Position numbers and translations under genes: made by a program | Origin: Paulownia fortunei | Taxonomy: Eukaryota; Streptophyta; Magnoliopsida; Lamiales; Paulowniaceae | Assembly (NCBI GenBank): GCA_019321725.1 | Contig: CM033109.1 | Coordinates: 16,213,993 to 16,277,992 of the forward strand | Direction of reading: 5' to 3' | Length of the DNA stretch: 64,000 nt | The notes under the pieces: generated by a model | What the model was told of the DNA's origin: nothing | Databases searched by the model: none | The model's input: the letters and a program-made list of their open reading frames with translations, nothing else | Part shown: positions 11,268-21,345 of the stretch, one piece after another | How the letters are laid out: every line of letters starts with the position of its first letter | Position numbering within the stretch: the stretch's first letter is position 1

Positions 11268-12306
11268 ACTTGCTACAACTTTAAGGTTGCAAGAAAGGTT
11301 TTAATTCCAATACTTATTTATGGAATCAAGTATTTATGCATACCTTTATCTACAACAAATCAATGTGTCACATTAGCAATCGGTGAGGTAGAACCATAAA
11401 TGAAAGTAGAAAAGACTAAAAATAGAAGTAAAACTAGAGAATAGATTTCTATTACTACTAGAAAACTTAACCTAAAGAAAGACAACAATAAAACTTTCTT
11501 TCCCCCTCTTAGGATTTTTTTGTGTCTTGAATGTCATCCAATAGCCCTTATTTATAGTATAAGAGTGCCTAAATTGGCATCTCCAACTTAACTTCAAATG
11601 TGCTCTAAATTTACATGTTCTTTTCATATCTAAATTTTATCACACATTGTTCTCCATGCAATCAGCTAAATTTGAAAACGTGATCAACATGAAAGTTGTA
11701 TATTTGTCTGCTATCTTCGTTTTCAACTTGAATTACCTAATTTCAACCAACAGAGATAAAGTTATGCTTGATTTAAGAAGATGTATCAGCATAAATAAAT
11801 CATTTCCAATGTACACACTTGGACGCATTTTCTACTATAATCAGGGCTGAATCTAAGCTTCCAATAGAAAACTTGTAGCTCTATCTCTTAGCTTTAAAAT
11901 AAAGTATGCTTCAAATCCATAGGGCTTTTGAACATGGAGTTATACCCAAAATACAAAAACTGCCCAAGTTTTGAAACATGCTTATTTTGAATTTAATACA
12001 AACCCAACAATCACTTGCAAAGTCCAAGTAATTTCTTGCATATATTTTGATCTACACATGATGAACATAGGCAAAAATAGCCATTTTTTTTAATTATGAT
12101 GCTTCTTTGATCCAATGAAATAGTATCTCCCAACTTGCTCATGAAACGTGTTGTCTTCTTTGGTTTTATTTTAGCTCTTTTTGATCTCTTTTTGTTTATT
12201 GATTCCCTGACAGAAAAAAATTAATAAAACTATAATATTAACAAGAATAAAGTAAGGAAAGTATAAAGGATTTGATACAAAAAGATATCAAAGTATGCAC
12301 TTATCA
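11268..12306 (-). repeat. 5' LTR of Gypsy element I
   Basis: About 1.04 kb. On the minus strand it starts TGATAAGTGCATAC at 12306 and ends beside the PBS. The first 120 bases resemble the start of the F LTR (TGATAAGTGCC at 40284), so the two families are related. No partner LTR is in the window. The ORF at 11647-11850 shows no family signal. Confidence 0.75.
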
Positions 12307-12632
12307 ACATAATTCAATGTCAATCCTATTCACTAACTTGTAGGAGTTTACAATGCAATAGAAAGACACTCTAATGCCTTGGTACTTCTTCACCTAAGTT
12401 TTAATCATCTACTTTTCTTGATTGTTTTTGTTGCTTGTTATTTTCTAGTTTTAAATTTTCAAATCAATCTACCAAACTTTTAATAGGTTAAATATAGTTG
12501 GATTATCTATACTTTAGTAGTTGCTCATATTCTCTCTAGGGACAACATCCGTATATTCATACACTTTTTACTTATCGGCCTACACATTTGTAGAATTAGA
12601 TTGCATCTAAGTGCAAGCCACACCCGATTTTC
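12307..12632 (+). repeat. 5' LTR remnant of G1
   Basis: The inner 325 bases of an LTR. They match the F LTR (38400-38720, reverse complement), including CTATTCACTAACTTGTA and TACAATGCAATAGAA. The phrase GCAAGCCACACC ends the LTR just before the PBS. The outer part is replaced by the I LTR. Confidence 0.78.
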
Positions 12633-12650
12633 TGACACCGTTGCCGGGGA
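12633..12650 (+). other. Primer binding site of G1, Asp-tRNA type
   Basis: TGACACCGTTGCCGGGGA differs at two positions from the canonical plant Asp-tRNA complement TGGCGCCGTTGCCGGGGA. It lies directly after the LTR end. Confidence 0.82.
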
Positions 12651-13004
12651 GTATTCTTTTTTCAATATTCAGGTTGATTTATCTAGTTATATTTTGACTA
12701 TTTCATTTGCTTTATTTTTGTTTCATTGCTTTTGTTTTTGTGTTTCTTTGTTTCATTTTCTTTGAGCAAGCTACTTTGAGAGTTCTTTCTTTCCATTATA
12801 GGTTTTGTTGGTGTATGACCCAATTATCTACATGGGAACTTGTGTTGTACGACCCAGAAATAGTGATAACTCTTTGTTTGTTGATAAAAGAATCAAAAAA
12901 GAAGGAATGGCCAATAATGAGAGAGACGTGGAGAATAGATCATTATTAGATTATGCTAAACCTTCGGTCAATGGGACTAATTCAAGTAATAGGAGGCTGG
13001 CAAT
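12651..13004 (+). pseudogene. G1 gag, first part, interrupted by element H
   Basis: After a short leader, the gag N terminus is readable from about 12800, with NNERDVENRSLLDYAKPSVN at 12910-12970. The same segment is found in F (VNKRDVENRSLLDYAKP, 38100-38160 minus). The frame is cut at 13004 by element H; the next gag residues resume at 18999. The last five bases (GCAAT, 13000-13004) form the left target-site duplication of H. Confidence 0.85.
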
Positions 13005-14853
13005 TGATAAGTTGGTTTTATTCCAATAATTCATACATATTTTAATTATCATTTAGTTTGTTTTCAAGTATTTTTGTTACTTTTTATACATTTAGTCTTA
13101 AATATTGTAGGTAATGACAATAAGAGAAGATAATGGAAAGAAATCAAAAACTTGGTTGAAATGTTGAAGAATTCGAGTTGTGGTGCTACTGATGGCAGTT
13201 TTTGTATTTCAATCATAAATCTCAGCCCTAATTTCATATCATATTCATTATTAATCTATTGGAAATCTCAGAGATACATCTATAACTTCTATATTTACCA
13301 CAAAATCCAATTCAGTCAATTTCAATGAGAAAAACTGAGTTTAAGAGTCAGCACTGGGTTGCAATTTTTTATCATGACACATCTCAGTATTTCAGGCATA
13401 ACTCAGGCCACCAATGTCATATTTAGTTGATTAAAGTGCCTATGGAACGCCAAGACATAGATCTACAATTTATTAGAAGACATAAAAAGCCAATTAATCT
13501 TTTAAAGAGATAAAAAACTAGTTGTAAGGGAATGAATAGTATAAGAGAACTAAAGTGGAGCAGGGAAAAACAGCAGGAACGACGCCTAGGTGCCATCCTG
13601 CTAACAAAAAAGATGCTGATGCATTATTGTGGCGACAAGTGGTAATGGATCACAAATTTTGGCATTTTTATGAGATATACGCATTAGATACACCTATACA
13701 TTATTACCCATGTGATGCTCTAGTGGATACACTACATTGGTGGAGAGAAGAAGGAGAAAAAGCCAAGAAAAGGGGAAGAATTTCAGGTTCCTTTTAAAAA
13801 GCCAAGAAAAGTGGGAGGATTTTTAAGTTTCTTTTGAAGAAAAGTCAAGAAAAGTGGAAGGATTTCAGGATTTCTTTTGGAAGACTCTTGGAGAGAGAAT
13901 CATTGGGCAGAAGTTTAAAAGGGCAAGATCAATATCAACCAAAAAGGGGGGAGGATTGATTCTTAGAACCAAAGAAGGTCATTGGGTGCTTGGAGACAAT
14001 ACCCATTCTATTTTCTGCAATTGAAGACAAGGAGTTATTCTTGGAAACAAGGAGAGCTTCAACCATTCCTTCCACTTCACAAATTGGTGAACAATTTCCA
14101 TGTTCTTTCTTATTTATTTTTTAAAGTTGTATTCATCCATGGTGAACTAAATATTTATTTCTAAAGGATGATGTAACCTTATTTGATCCTATGTTTTGAA
14201 TTCTAAATAATATTAGTTCAAGTTATTCATTTTGTTTGTATTACATTGTTTAGCATTTCATCTTGATTAATTGGTCACTAATTGAGATTGTTTGACGTAT
14301 GAGATTCAGCACTCCAGAGAGGGAATTTTATACATGATCATAGGGATAACACAACCTAGGAATCATAGAGTTGAGAAGCTTATGAAACCTTTGAAGTTTT
14401 GAAGAGGAATTCATTGAACTTTTGTAGAGTTTTATTCTTGAATTTTTATAGATATATTGAAATTCATGTCAGAACTCATAGTTAATTCAACACTCGAGAG
14501 AGGGAATTGATGAGTTTAGAAATTCTTAACTTACATGTGTTGTTGACTTGAATTTATATATTTTGGAAGGAAGAACATAGGTGATAATTAGGTGAGTCAT
14601 TTCTCTAGAATATCTTGTTCATAAGGTGCTTGTTATATTGTTTCTAAAAACTCCATTCTTGTTTATGCATTATTATCTTACTTTACTTTATTTTTCAATC
14701 ATCATTCGATCTTCTAGATAAAATTATAACTATTTGAACTACGGTACTTAATGCAATTTTTGATTAGAATCCATGTGGATACTCAACTCAACTTACCGTT
14801 GTATTAAAATTTGACACCGTTCACTTGCGGTTAGCAAAATATTTCAACAAATA
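13005..14853 (+). repeat. 5' LTR of element H
   Basis: 1,849 bp, beginning TGATAAGTTGG and ending TTTCAACAAATA beside the PBS. It matches the H2 LTR from 60954 and, from about 13152 on, the H 3' LTR. Relative to this copy, the 3' LTR lacks about 445 bp (roughly 13541-13988) and the H2 LTR lacks roughly 13840-14470. It holds an 80-codon open frame (13555-13797) discussed under findings. Confidence 0.85.
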
Positions 14854-14859
14854 AGTTTT

Positions 14860-14877
14860 TGACATCGTTGCTGGGGA
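14860..14877 (+). other. Primer binding site of element H, Asp-tRNA type
   Basis: TGACATCGTTGCTGGGGA, a decayed form of the Asp-tRNA complement, seven bases after the LTR end. The H2 counterpart at 62224-62241 is better preserved. Confidence 0.8.
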
Positions 14878-15182
14878 TTATTTTATCATAATTGCATTAC
14901 TATTGTGATGACTTAGTCTTGATTTTAGTTTAGATTATTTTTATTTTCTTCCCATATTTTTGATGTGGTCTTGCCTTGCATTGGGTTATATGTATTTGTA
15001 TGCATAAGGGTAGGAGTCTTGAGAAAATGGCTACTAATAGCTATCGTTAGCCTTTCGAGAGGTCTTCCTTTGAAAATATTATCGGTGTTCTTGAGGTAGG
15101 TCTGTTTACACAATTAGCTGCACAAATTTCTTTCCTTTCTAATCTATTTGCAGCTTGGACTTCTAATAGAGTTTCTTAACGA
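14878..15182 (+). other. Leader of H and degraded start of its gag-like frame
   Basis: An ATG at 15027 is in frame with the ORF starting at 15183, but two stops (at about 15048 and 15177) interrupt it. In H2 the matching codons are TGG and CAA, so both stops look like single C-to-T or G-to-A decay. The intervening residues (LFTQLAAQISFLSN) resemble the gag linker before the coiled coil. The family frame therefore probably began near 15027, upstream of the present ORF. Confidence 0.6.
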
Positions 15183-15965
15183 ATGGATTCCATAGCATCT
15201 ACTAGCACTTCATTTATGGAAACTAAAGGTGAGAAAAAGGCATCATTGGAGGAGTTGCTATGCACTTTCATTGGCGAAACAAGAGCCCGATTGAATAATA
15301 ATGAAGCAAAGATAGACAACATTAAGACTCAATTGGGGCAGCTAGCTTCAAGTTTAGGACCTGATATGAATTCAATGGAAAATCAAATTGGACAGCTTGC
15401 TACTGAAATAAAAGCTCAAAAATACAAAGAAAACTTTCCAAGAGAGATGGAAATCAATCTAAGGGAGAATTGTAAATCCATCCAACAACAACAAACCGAG
15501 GAATGTGAAACTATTGAAAAGTGCAATGTCATCTTGCAAGAGAAGCCACCTCAAGTGCAAACTAATTTAGGGAGTTTCGTTATCCCTTATTCAATTGGAA
15601 ACTCTACTTGTGAAATAGCATTATGTGATCTAGATGCAAGCACTAATTCAATTTTGTTGTTTAATTTTAGAAAGCATGCACTAGATGAAACAAGGCCTAC
15701 TAGGGTGACTCAAGATATACTTGGGAATGGTGACCAATTCTTGTGCTCTCTAGATTTTTTCATTTTTAATATGGAAAAAGATAGGTACATCTTCACCATG
15801 TTTGGAAGACCATTCACATTAATAAGGGATACACTTGTTGATGTCCAAAAGGCCCTTGATGCTACTCCAGATCATCCTCGTCTTACCTATTTGAAAAGAT
15901 CACCTACACTTTTAGAGCACATAAAGATGTGGCATGATAAACACTTATTTTTAGATCCGGGATGA
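15183..15965 (+). CDS. Gag/protease-like fusion ORF of non-autonomous element H
   Basis: A 260-residue open frame. Residues 1-90 resemble the coiled-coil gag C terminus of Athila/Tat elements (LEELLCTFIGETRARL, IKTQLGQLASSL). Residues 100-215 follow the plant Gypsy protease layout: ILQEKPPQ, SFVIPYSIGN, ALCDLDASTNSILLF, SLDFFIFNME, FGRPFTLI, LVDVQKA. In the catalytic motif the usual Asp-Leu-Gly reads Asp-Leu-Asp, so activity is doubtful. The last dozen residues (KMWHDKHLFLDPG) resemble the integrase tail, as if everything between had been deleted in frame. The gag domain proper and zinc knuckle are absent. The H2 copy is about 88% identical but frameshifted. ATG 15183 is the first one free of stops; the older start was probably 15027. 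Confidence 0.65.
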   Translation: MDSIASTSTSFMETKGEKKASLEELLCTFIGETRARLNNNEAKIDNIKTQLGQLASSLGPDMNSMENQIGQLATEIKAQKYKENFPREMEINLRENCKSIQQQQTEECETIEKCNVILQEKPPQVQTNLGSFVIPYSIGNSTCEIALCDLDASTNSILLFNFRKHALDETRPTRVTQDILGNGDQFLCSLDFFIFNMEKDRYIFTMFGRPFTLIRDTLVDVQKALDATPDHPRLTYLKRSPTLLEHIKMWHDKHLFLDPG

Positions 15966-17735
15966 GTAAAGAAGATAGTCTAGCTAAAGACTATAAACCA
16001 AGCGCTTCTTGGGAGGCAACCCAAGTCTTTTTTCCTTTGCTTTTTAATAATTATTTTTAGTTATTTTTTGAAATATGTTCGCTTTTTAGATTTAGGCATG
16101 TTTAGCTATTGTATTTCTTTGCTTATGTTTGTGTTCTCACTTTTGTTGCTTTTGCCCATAAGCTTTAATGCTTTCTTTTCTTGTGTAGGTGGATGTCGAC
16201 TTGGTGATCTGTGTGGATCTCCCATGAACTCCAAGTGAATCATCTATTGGAAATGGGAGTTTCTTATTTCTACCTCTTATGTGCTTCAATTCTTTAAACA
16301 TTAAGGACCATGTTAATTATATAGTTGGGGGTGGGATTTGTATTTTGTGTGTTTGAGCTTTATATGAAAAACTGAGCTAAATTTTTCAAATTGAATTACC
16401 CATGTTGTGTGATGAAAGTCCAAGAGCAAGCATGCTTTGTTGACAAACTTAGTTAAGTTCATAGTTTGTGATTGAATGAATAACTTAATTATCAATTGCC
16501 TATGATAATACCTAATTGATATTGTACAGAGTCTAGAGGAAAGAAAGATTGCTAGTCTTGAGACATGACGATTCTTGTGTGTAATTGATTCTTATCATGA
16601 ATAATGATTTTTCATTAAGCACGTTATGTCAAAATCTTATGCATTGCATGCTACTTGGTGTTGGATTTTGCTTCTAATGAGTTGTATTGGGCATTTTGTG
16701 GTGTTTTAGAACTTGCTTAATTACTCTTTGAGGCGAAATTCTAGATAACTACAAACTTGAAAATGATTTAGGCCATTTTTGACTCGTTTGTGCCTTTCAA
16801 GCCTACCATGATCATACTTTTATTCACTAGTTACCCCCTTTGAGCTGCTTTTCAAGGAATGGTATGTGCAAGGCATATGAATAACCACCATTCAACTTCA
16901 TTTCTTGAAAGATCACTATACCGACCCTTTATAGCCTGAAAAACCAATGATTGTCCCTAAGAGAGCTTAAAGTATGACATTTTGTGCCCAATCTTATCAA
17001 GGGATCATATGGAGACATGTTGAGAGCATGAACAAATGTATTTATAGGTATGAGCATGAAAAATGTGCAAGAAATACATCACAACTCATGAAAAGAAACA
17101 AGTTTAGGGGTTGTGAAAGCAAAAGAACAAGAAATAAAGCTTTGGGATTCATGAAGATAAAAAAAATTGGAAAAGAGAAAAGAACAGAGTAGAGTGAGAT
17201 TCTATGTGCAATGCTCTATACTCTCTTACATTGTTTATCCTTACCTTTCTTTATAAGCTAATACCTAGGCCGTACGTTACAAGCTTATTGAAGTCCTTTT
17301 GATCCAAGTTTGCAAGTATCTATATTAGTGGAGAACTTGTATGAAAAGAAGCCTATGGAACACCTAGAACTCCTTTGCTTAGATCATGAGAATCATTGGT
17401 TGTAAAATTTATACCTAAAATGCATGAATGAAACTTGAGCTTGACACTTCACACACACACGTTTTGAATTCATGACTAGATTAATGAAGCACAAGTTTTG
17501 TAGTGTCATTTGATATACGTAGTTGAAATAAAATTATGATTTTGGAAATAAATTTATCTTAGTGTATGTAAATATGAGTAATTTTTTGATTATTTATTTA
17601 TAATTTTATTATCTAATTTTATTTGGATAAACTTATGACTTAGGATTTTTAGATTTAATGTTTAGTGGTATTCAATATGAATTTTTTTTAATTATTGTTA
17701 ATTCAAATGCTGTGTGTGAAGAAGAATATTTACTT
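15966..17735 (+). other. 3' untranslated region of element H
   Basis: Right after the ORF comes the phrase CTTCTTGGGAGGCAACCCAA (16006-16025), found downstream of pol in Athila/Tat elements and also in H2. From 16190 to about 17510 the sequence matches the G1 3' region (23390-24290 and 25270-25480), with GTTGGGGGTGGGATT, AAGTCCTTTTGATC and TTTTGAATTCATGACTAGATT. From about 17510 to 17735 it matches nothing else in the window and is very AT-rich. The ORF at 16974-17192 is not conserved in H2 or G1 and is probably chance. Confidence 0.7.
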
Positions 17736-18993
17736 GATTGAAATCTTGAAGAATTCGAGTTGTGGTGCTACTAATGGCAGTTTTTGTATTTCAATCATAA
17801 ATCTTGGCCCCAATTTCATATCATATTTATTATTGATCCAGTGGAAATCCAAGAGATATATCTATAACTTCTATGTTTACCATAAAATCTAATTCAGTCA
17901 ATTTCAATGAGAAAAACTAAGTTTAAAAGTCAGCACTGGGCTGCAATTTTCTATCACAACACATCTCAGTATTTTAGGCATAACTCGGGGCTCCGATGTC
18001 ATATTTAGTTAATTCAAGTGCCTAAGAAAATTCAAGACATAGATCTACAATTCATTACAAGACACCAAAATCCAATTCATCTTTTAAAGAGGTCAAAAAT
18101 CAGTTGCAAAGGGCTGAACAGTGTAAGAGCTTGGAGACAAGACCCATTCCATTTTCTGCAATTGAAGACAATGAGTTATTCTTGGAGATAAGGAGAGCTT
18201 CAACCATTCCTTCCACTTCACAAATTGATGAACAATTTTCATGTTCTTTCTTATTATTTCTTGAAGTTGTATTCATCCATGGTGAACTAAATATTTATTT
18301 CTAAAGGATGATGTAACCTTATTTGATCCTATATTTTGAATTCCAAATAATATTAGTTCAAGTTATTCATCTTGTTTGTGTTACCTTGTTTAGTATTTCA
18401 TCTTGATTAATTGATCGCTAATTGAGATTGTTTGACGTATGAGATTTGGCACTCGAGAGAGGGAATTTTAAACATGATCATAGGAATAACACAACTTAGG
18501 AATCATAGAGTTGAGAAGCTTATGAAACCTTTGAAGTTTTGAAGAGGAATTCATTGAACTTTTGTAGAGTTTTATTCTTGAATTTTTATAGATATATCGA
18601 AATTCATGTTAAAACTCATAGTCAATTCGATACTCGAGAGAGGGAATTGATGAGCTTAGAAATTCTTAACTTACATGTGTTGTTGACTTGAATTGATATA
18701 TTTTGGAAGGAAGAATATAGGTGATAATTAGGTGAGTCATTCCTCTAGAATATCTTGTTCATAAGGTGCTTGTTATATTATTTCTAAAAACTCCATTATT
18801 GTCTATGTATTTTTATCTTACTTTACTTTGTTTTCCAATCATTATTCAATCTTCTAAATAAAACTAGGACTATTTGAACTATAGTACTTAATGCAATTTT
18901 TGATTACAATCCCTATGGATATGATACTCTACTCACCGTTGTATTAAAATTTGACACCGTTCACTTGCGGTTAGCAAAATATTTCAACGAACA
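17736..18993 (+). repeat. 3' LTR of element H, shortened
   Basis: It matches the 5' LTR from AAATCTTGAAGAATTCGAG onward and ends TTTCAACGAACA at 18993. The first 150 bases of the 5' LTR have no counterpart here, and about 445 bp are deleted at about 18127 relative to the 5' LTR. The remainder is highly similar (GAGATTGTTTGACGTATGAG, ATAGGTGATAATTAGGTGAG). Confidence 0.8.
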
Positions 18994-18998
18994 ACAAT

Positions 18999-20423
18999 AC
19001 AAGAAAAAACTTTTGAGATTAAACCAACGATTATTCAAATGATACAAACTTCAATGGAATATAGTAGTTTGCCTAATGATGACCCTAATGCCCACATTGC
19101 AAACTTTTAGGAGATTTGTGACACTTTTAAGCATAATTATGATATTAGACTGAGATTGTTTCCATTTTGTTTGAGAGATAAAGCCAAGAGTTGTCTCAAT
19201 TCACTGCCCATCAGATCAACTACTATATGGGATGCCATAGCACAAGATTTTCTTCCCAAGTACTTTCCTCCTTCCAAAACTACCAAAATGAGGAACAACA
19301 TTACTACATTTGTGTAATTTGAGTTATAGTCCTTGTATAAAGGTTGGGACAAGTTCATGGATTTGTTGAGGAGATGCCCACACCATAGTTTACCTACATG
19401 GCTTCAAGTGTAAACCTTCTATAATGGTTTGTCACCTACAAATCGAGTTATGATAGATTCAGTGGTGGGAGGCACAATCATGAGGAAAACTCCAGATGAG
19501 GTATATGAATTATCAGAAGAAAAAGCATCTAATAGATACCAATGGCAAACAGATAGAAGTTTGGGAAAGAAGGCAGTTAGAGTGCACACCATTGACATGT
19601 ACTCCACCCTGTCGGCTCAAATCAAATATTGAACAAGAAGATTGACAACATGAGTGCTTCAGCGATGGAGGTGCAAACTTACGTATGTGAGTTATGTAGA
19701 GGTAGACAATAAACACCGAGTGTTAAGTGGGGAACCCTTTTTCATCCTTATCCGAGCAAGCTAATTATGTTGGGAATTTCAGTAAGCAAGAAAACAATCC
19801 CTATTCCCAAACATACCATCCCAGATGGAGGAATCACCTAAATTTGCATGGGGAGGTCAAAGGGGCCAAGATACTTTTCAATTCAATCAAAACATAGCAA
19901 GACCTCTGCCACCCGATTATCGAACCCAAGAGAAGAAATAAAATTTGGAAGAGCTTGTGGCTAAGTTCATTGCAAACACCGAAGTGAGAATCTAAAACAA
20001 TAAGGCAGCTGTATAGAATTTGGAAATGCAAATAGGTCAAATTACAGGCATGGTTTCGAGGGCATGGTTAAGGGGCATTGTTTAGTGACACGGAGAAAAA
20101 TCCTAAAGAGCATGTTAAGGCCATCACCTTGAGAAGGGGAAAAAAGATACATTTGAAGGTAAAGGAAATAGAATCTCAATAAGAGGAGTCAATTCCTAAT
20201 GACAAGAAAGAGCAAGCTCAACAAAAAAAAAAAGCTGAGCATGTATTGACATCAAAGCCTAGCACCTCTTCCGAAGGGGTCATCCATAATGAAGTGATAA
20301 GTGTTCCTCCCTCTTTTCCTATAGCATTAAAAAAAGCAAAAGTTAGATATATAATTCTCTAAATTTCTTGAAGTCTTTCAAAAGTTACATATTAACATAT
20401 CATTTTTCGATGCTTTAATTTAA
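18999..20423 (+). pseudogene. G1 gag, second part
   Basis: Gag resumes directly after the H target duplication. The retrotransposon gag domain follows (FEIKPTIIQMIQTS, LPNDDPNAHIANF, RLRLFPFCLRDKAKSCLNSL). Open pieces at 19429-19632 carry NRVMIDSVVGGTIMRKTPDE and RYQWQTDRSLGKK. A zinc-knuckle remnant (CELCRG) is near 19690, and the C-terminal coiled-coil segment (LEELVAKFIANTEVRI) is near 19945. Stops and indels occur throughout; 20050-20340 is a basic, low-complexity linker. F contains the matching gag at 37195-38160. Confidence 0.86.
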
Positions 20424-20872
20424 ATGCCTAGTTATGCTAAATTTTTGAAAGAAATCTTGTCTAATAAAAGTAAATTGGAGGAACATGAGACAGTAAACTT
20501 AATCGAGGAGTGCCTGGTGATAATGCAAAACAAGCTTCCTCCTAAGCTTAAAGACCTTGGGGGTTTTTCTATCCCTTGTACTACTAGTCTAATTCTATTT
20601 TCCAAAGTCTTGTGTGATTTGGGTGCTAGCATTAATCTTATACTATGACTATTTTTAGAAAACTTGGACTTGGAGAGCCAAAGCCTACAACGGTATCTTT
20701 GCTACTTGTTGATCAATCCATCAAGTATCTTAAAGGCATCATCGAGGATGTGTTTGCCAAGGTAGATAAATTAATCTTTTTAGTTGATTTTCTTATTTTA
20801 GACATGCAAGAGGATGTGGACATGCCTCTTATTCTAGGTAGATCCTTCCTAGCTACGGGTACGCATTAATTT
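20424..20872 (+). pseudogene. G1 protease remnant
   Basis: Two adjoining open pieces (20424-20648 and 20645-20869) carry the plant Gypsy protease in order: NKLPPKLKDLGGFSIPCTTS, VLCDLGASINLIL with the catalytic Asp-Leu-Gly-Ala, LGLGEPKPTTVSLLLVD, VDFLILDMQED and PLILGRSFLATG. One frame change at about 20645 separates the catalytic and flap halves. The final protease strand and the first half of RT are missing, because the sequence moves straight to mid-RT near 20910. Confidence 0.85.
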
Positions 20873-21345
20873 TGAATTTTCTTATTTTGAATTTTATTAC
20901 TTTCTTGATGGATATTTAGGTTACAACCAAATTGCTATAGCTTTCGAAGACCAAGAGAAAACCACCTTCACTTATCCTTATGATACATTTGTATTTAGGA
21001 GAATGCTATTTGGTTTGTTAATGCACCAGCTACATTTTAAAAATATATAATGGCTATCTTTCATGATATGATTGAAAATTTTCTTGAGATTTTCATGAAT
21101 GATTTTTCCATTTTTACACCATCATTTGATGCTTGCTTGTTAAATCTTAATTTGGTTTTGTCTAGGTGTGAGGAAATCAATCTTCTCTTGAATTGGGAGA
21201 AATGTCACTTCATGGTCAAAGAGGGTATTGTTCTTAGTCACAAGATCTCACATAGAGGAATTGAGGTGGATAGGGCTAAGGTGGAGGTGATTGAGAAGTT
21301 TTCTCTTACTATATCAGTAAAGGAGTGAGAAGTTTCTTAGGCCAC
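20873..21345 (+). pseudogene. G1 reverse transcriptase remnant
   Basis: RT starts in mid-domain (LDGYLGYNQIAIAFEDQEKT near 20910) and continues through FRRMLFG to an open piece, 21050-21328 (FLEIFMNDFSIF, NWEKCHFMVKEG, SHKISHRGIEVDRAKVEVIE). In the catalytic box, usually Phe-Met-Asp-Asp in this lineage, the first Asp is Asn (FMND). The N-terminal palm and fingers are deleted. The enzyme is dead. Confidence 0.86.

Larger units (their letters stand above)
9097..12306 (-). mobile_element. Gypsy element I, 5' part only
   Basis: On the minus strand the order is 5' LTR (11268-12306), PBS (11247-11264), gag and protease. The element stops at 9097, inside the protease, where the Copia B LTR begins. 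The LTR starts TGATAAGTGCATAC at 12306 and abuts the interior of the G1 5' LTR. RT, RNase H, integrase and the 3' LTR are gone. It is a Ty3/Gypsy element of the non-chromovirus (Athila/Tat-like) group by its gag and protease. Confidence 0.8.
13005..18993 (+). mobile_element. Non-autonomous Gypsy element H nested in G1 gag
   Basis: A 5,989-bp element flanked by GCAAT (13000-13004) and ACAAT (18994-18998), a 4/5 target-site duplication inside the G1 gag frame; F shows the uninterrupted gag. It has a 5' LTR (13005-14853), Asp-type PBS (14860-14877), one short frame (15183-15965), a long 3' region and a 3' LTR (17736-18993). RT, RNase H and the integrase core are absent. A second copy with the same structure starts at 60954. 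Retrotransposition would need enzymes from a related element. Confidence 0.87.

Noticed and set aside
12707..12949. 80-codon ORF with a hydrophobic start in the G1 leader
   Set aside because: It is out of frame with the gag N terminus recognised from F and has no independent support.
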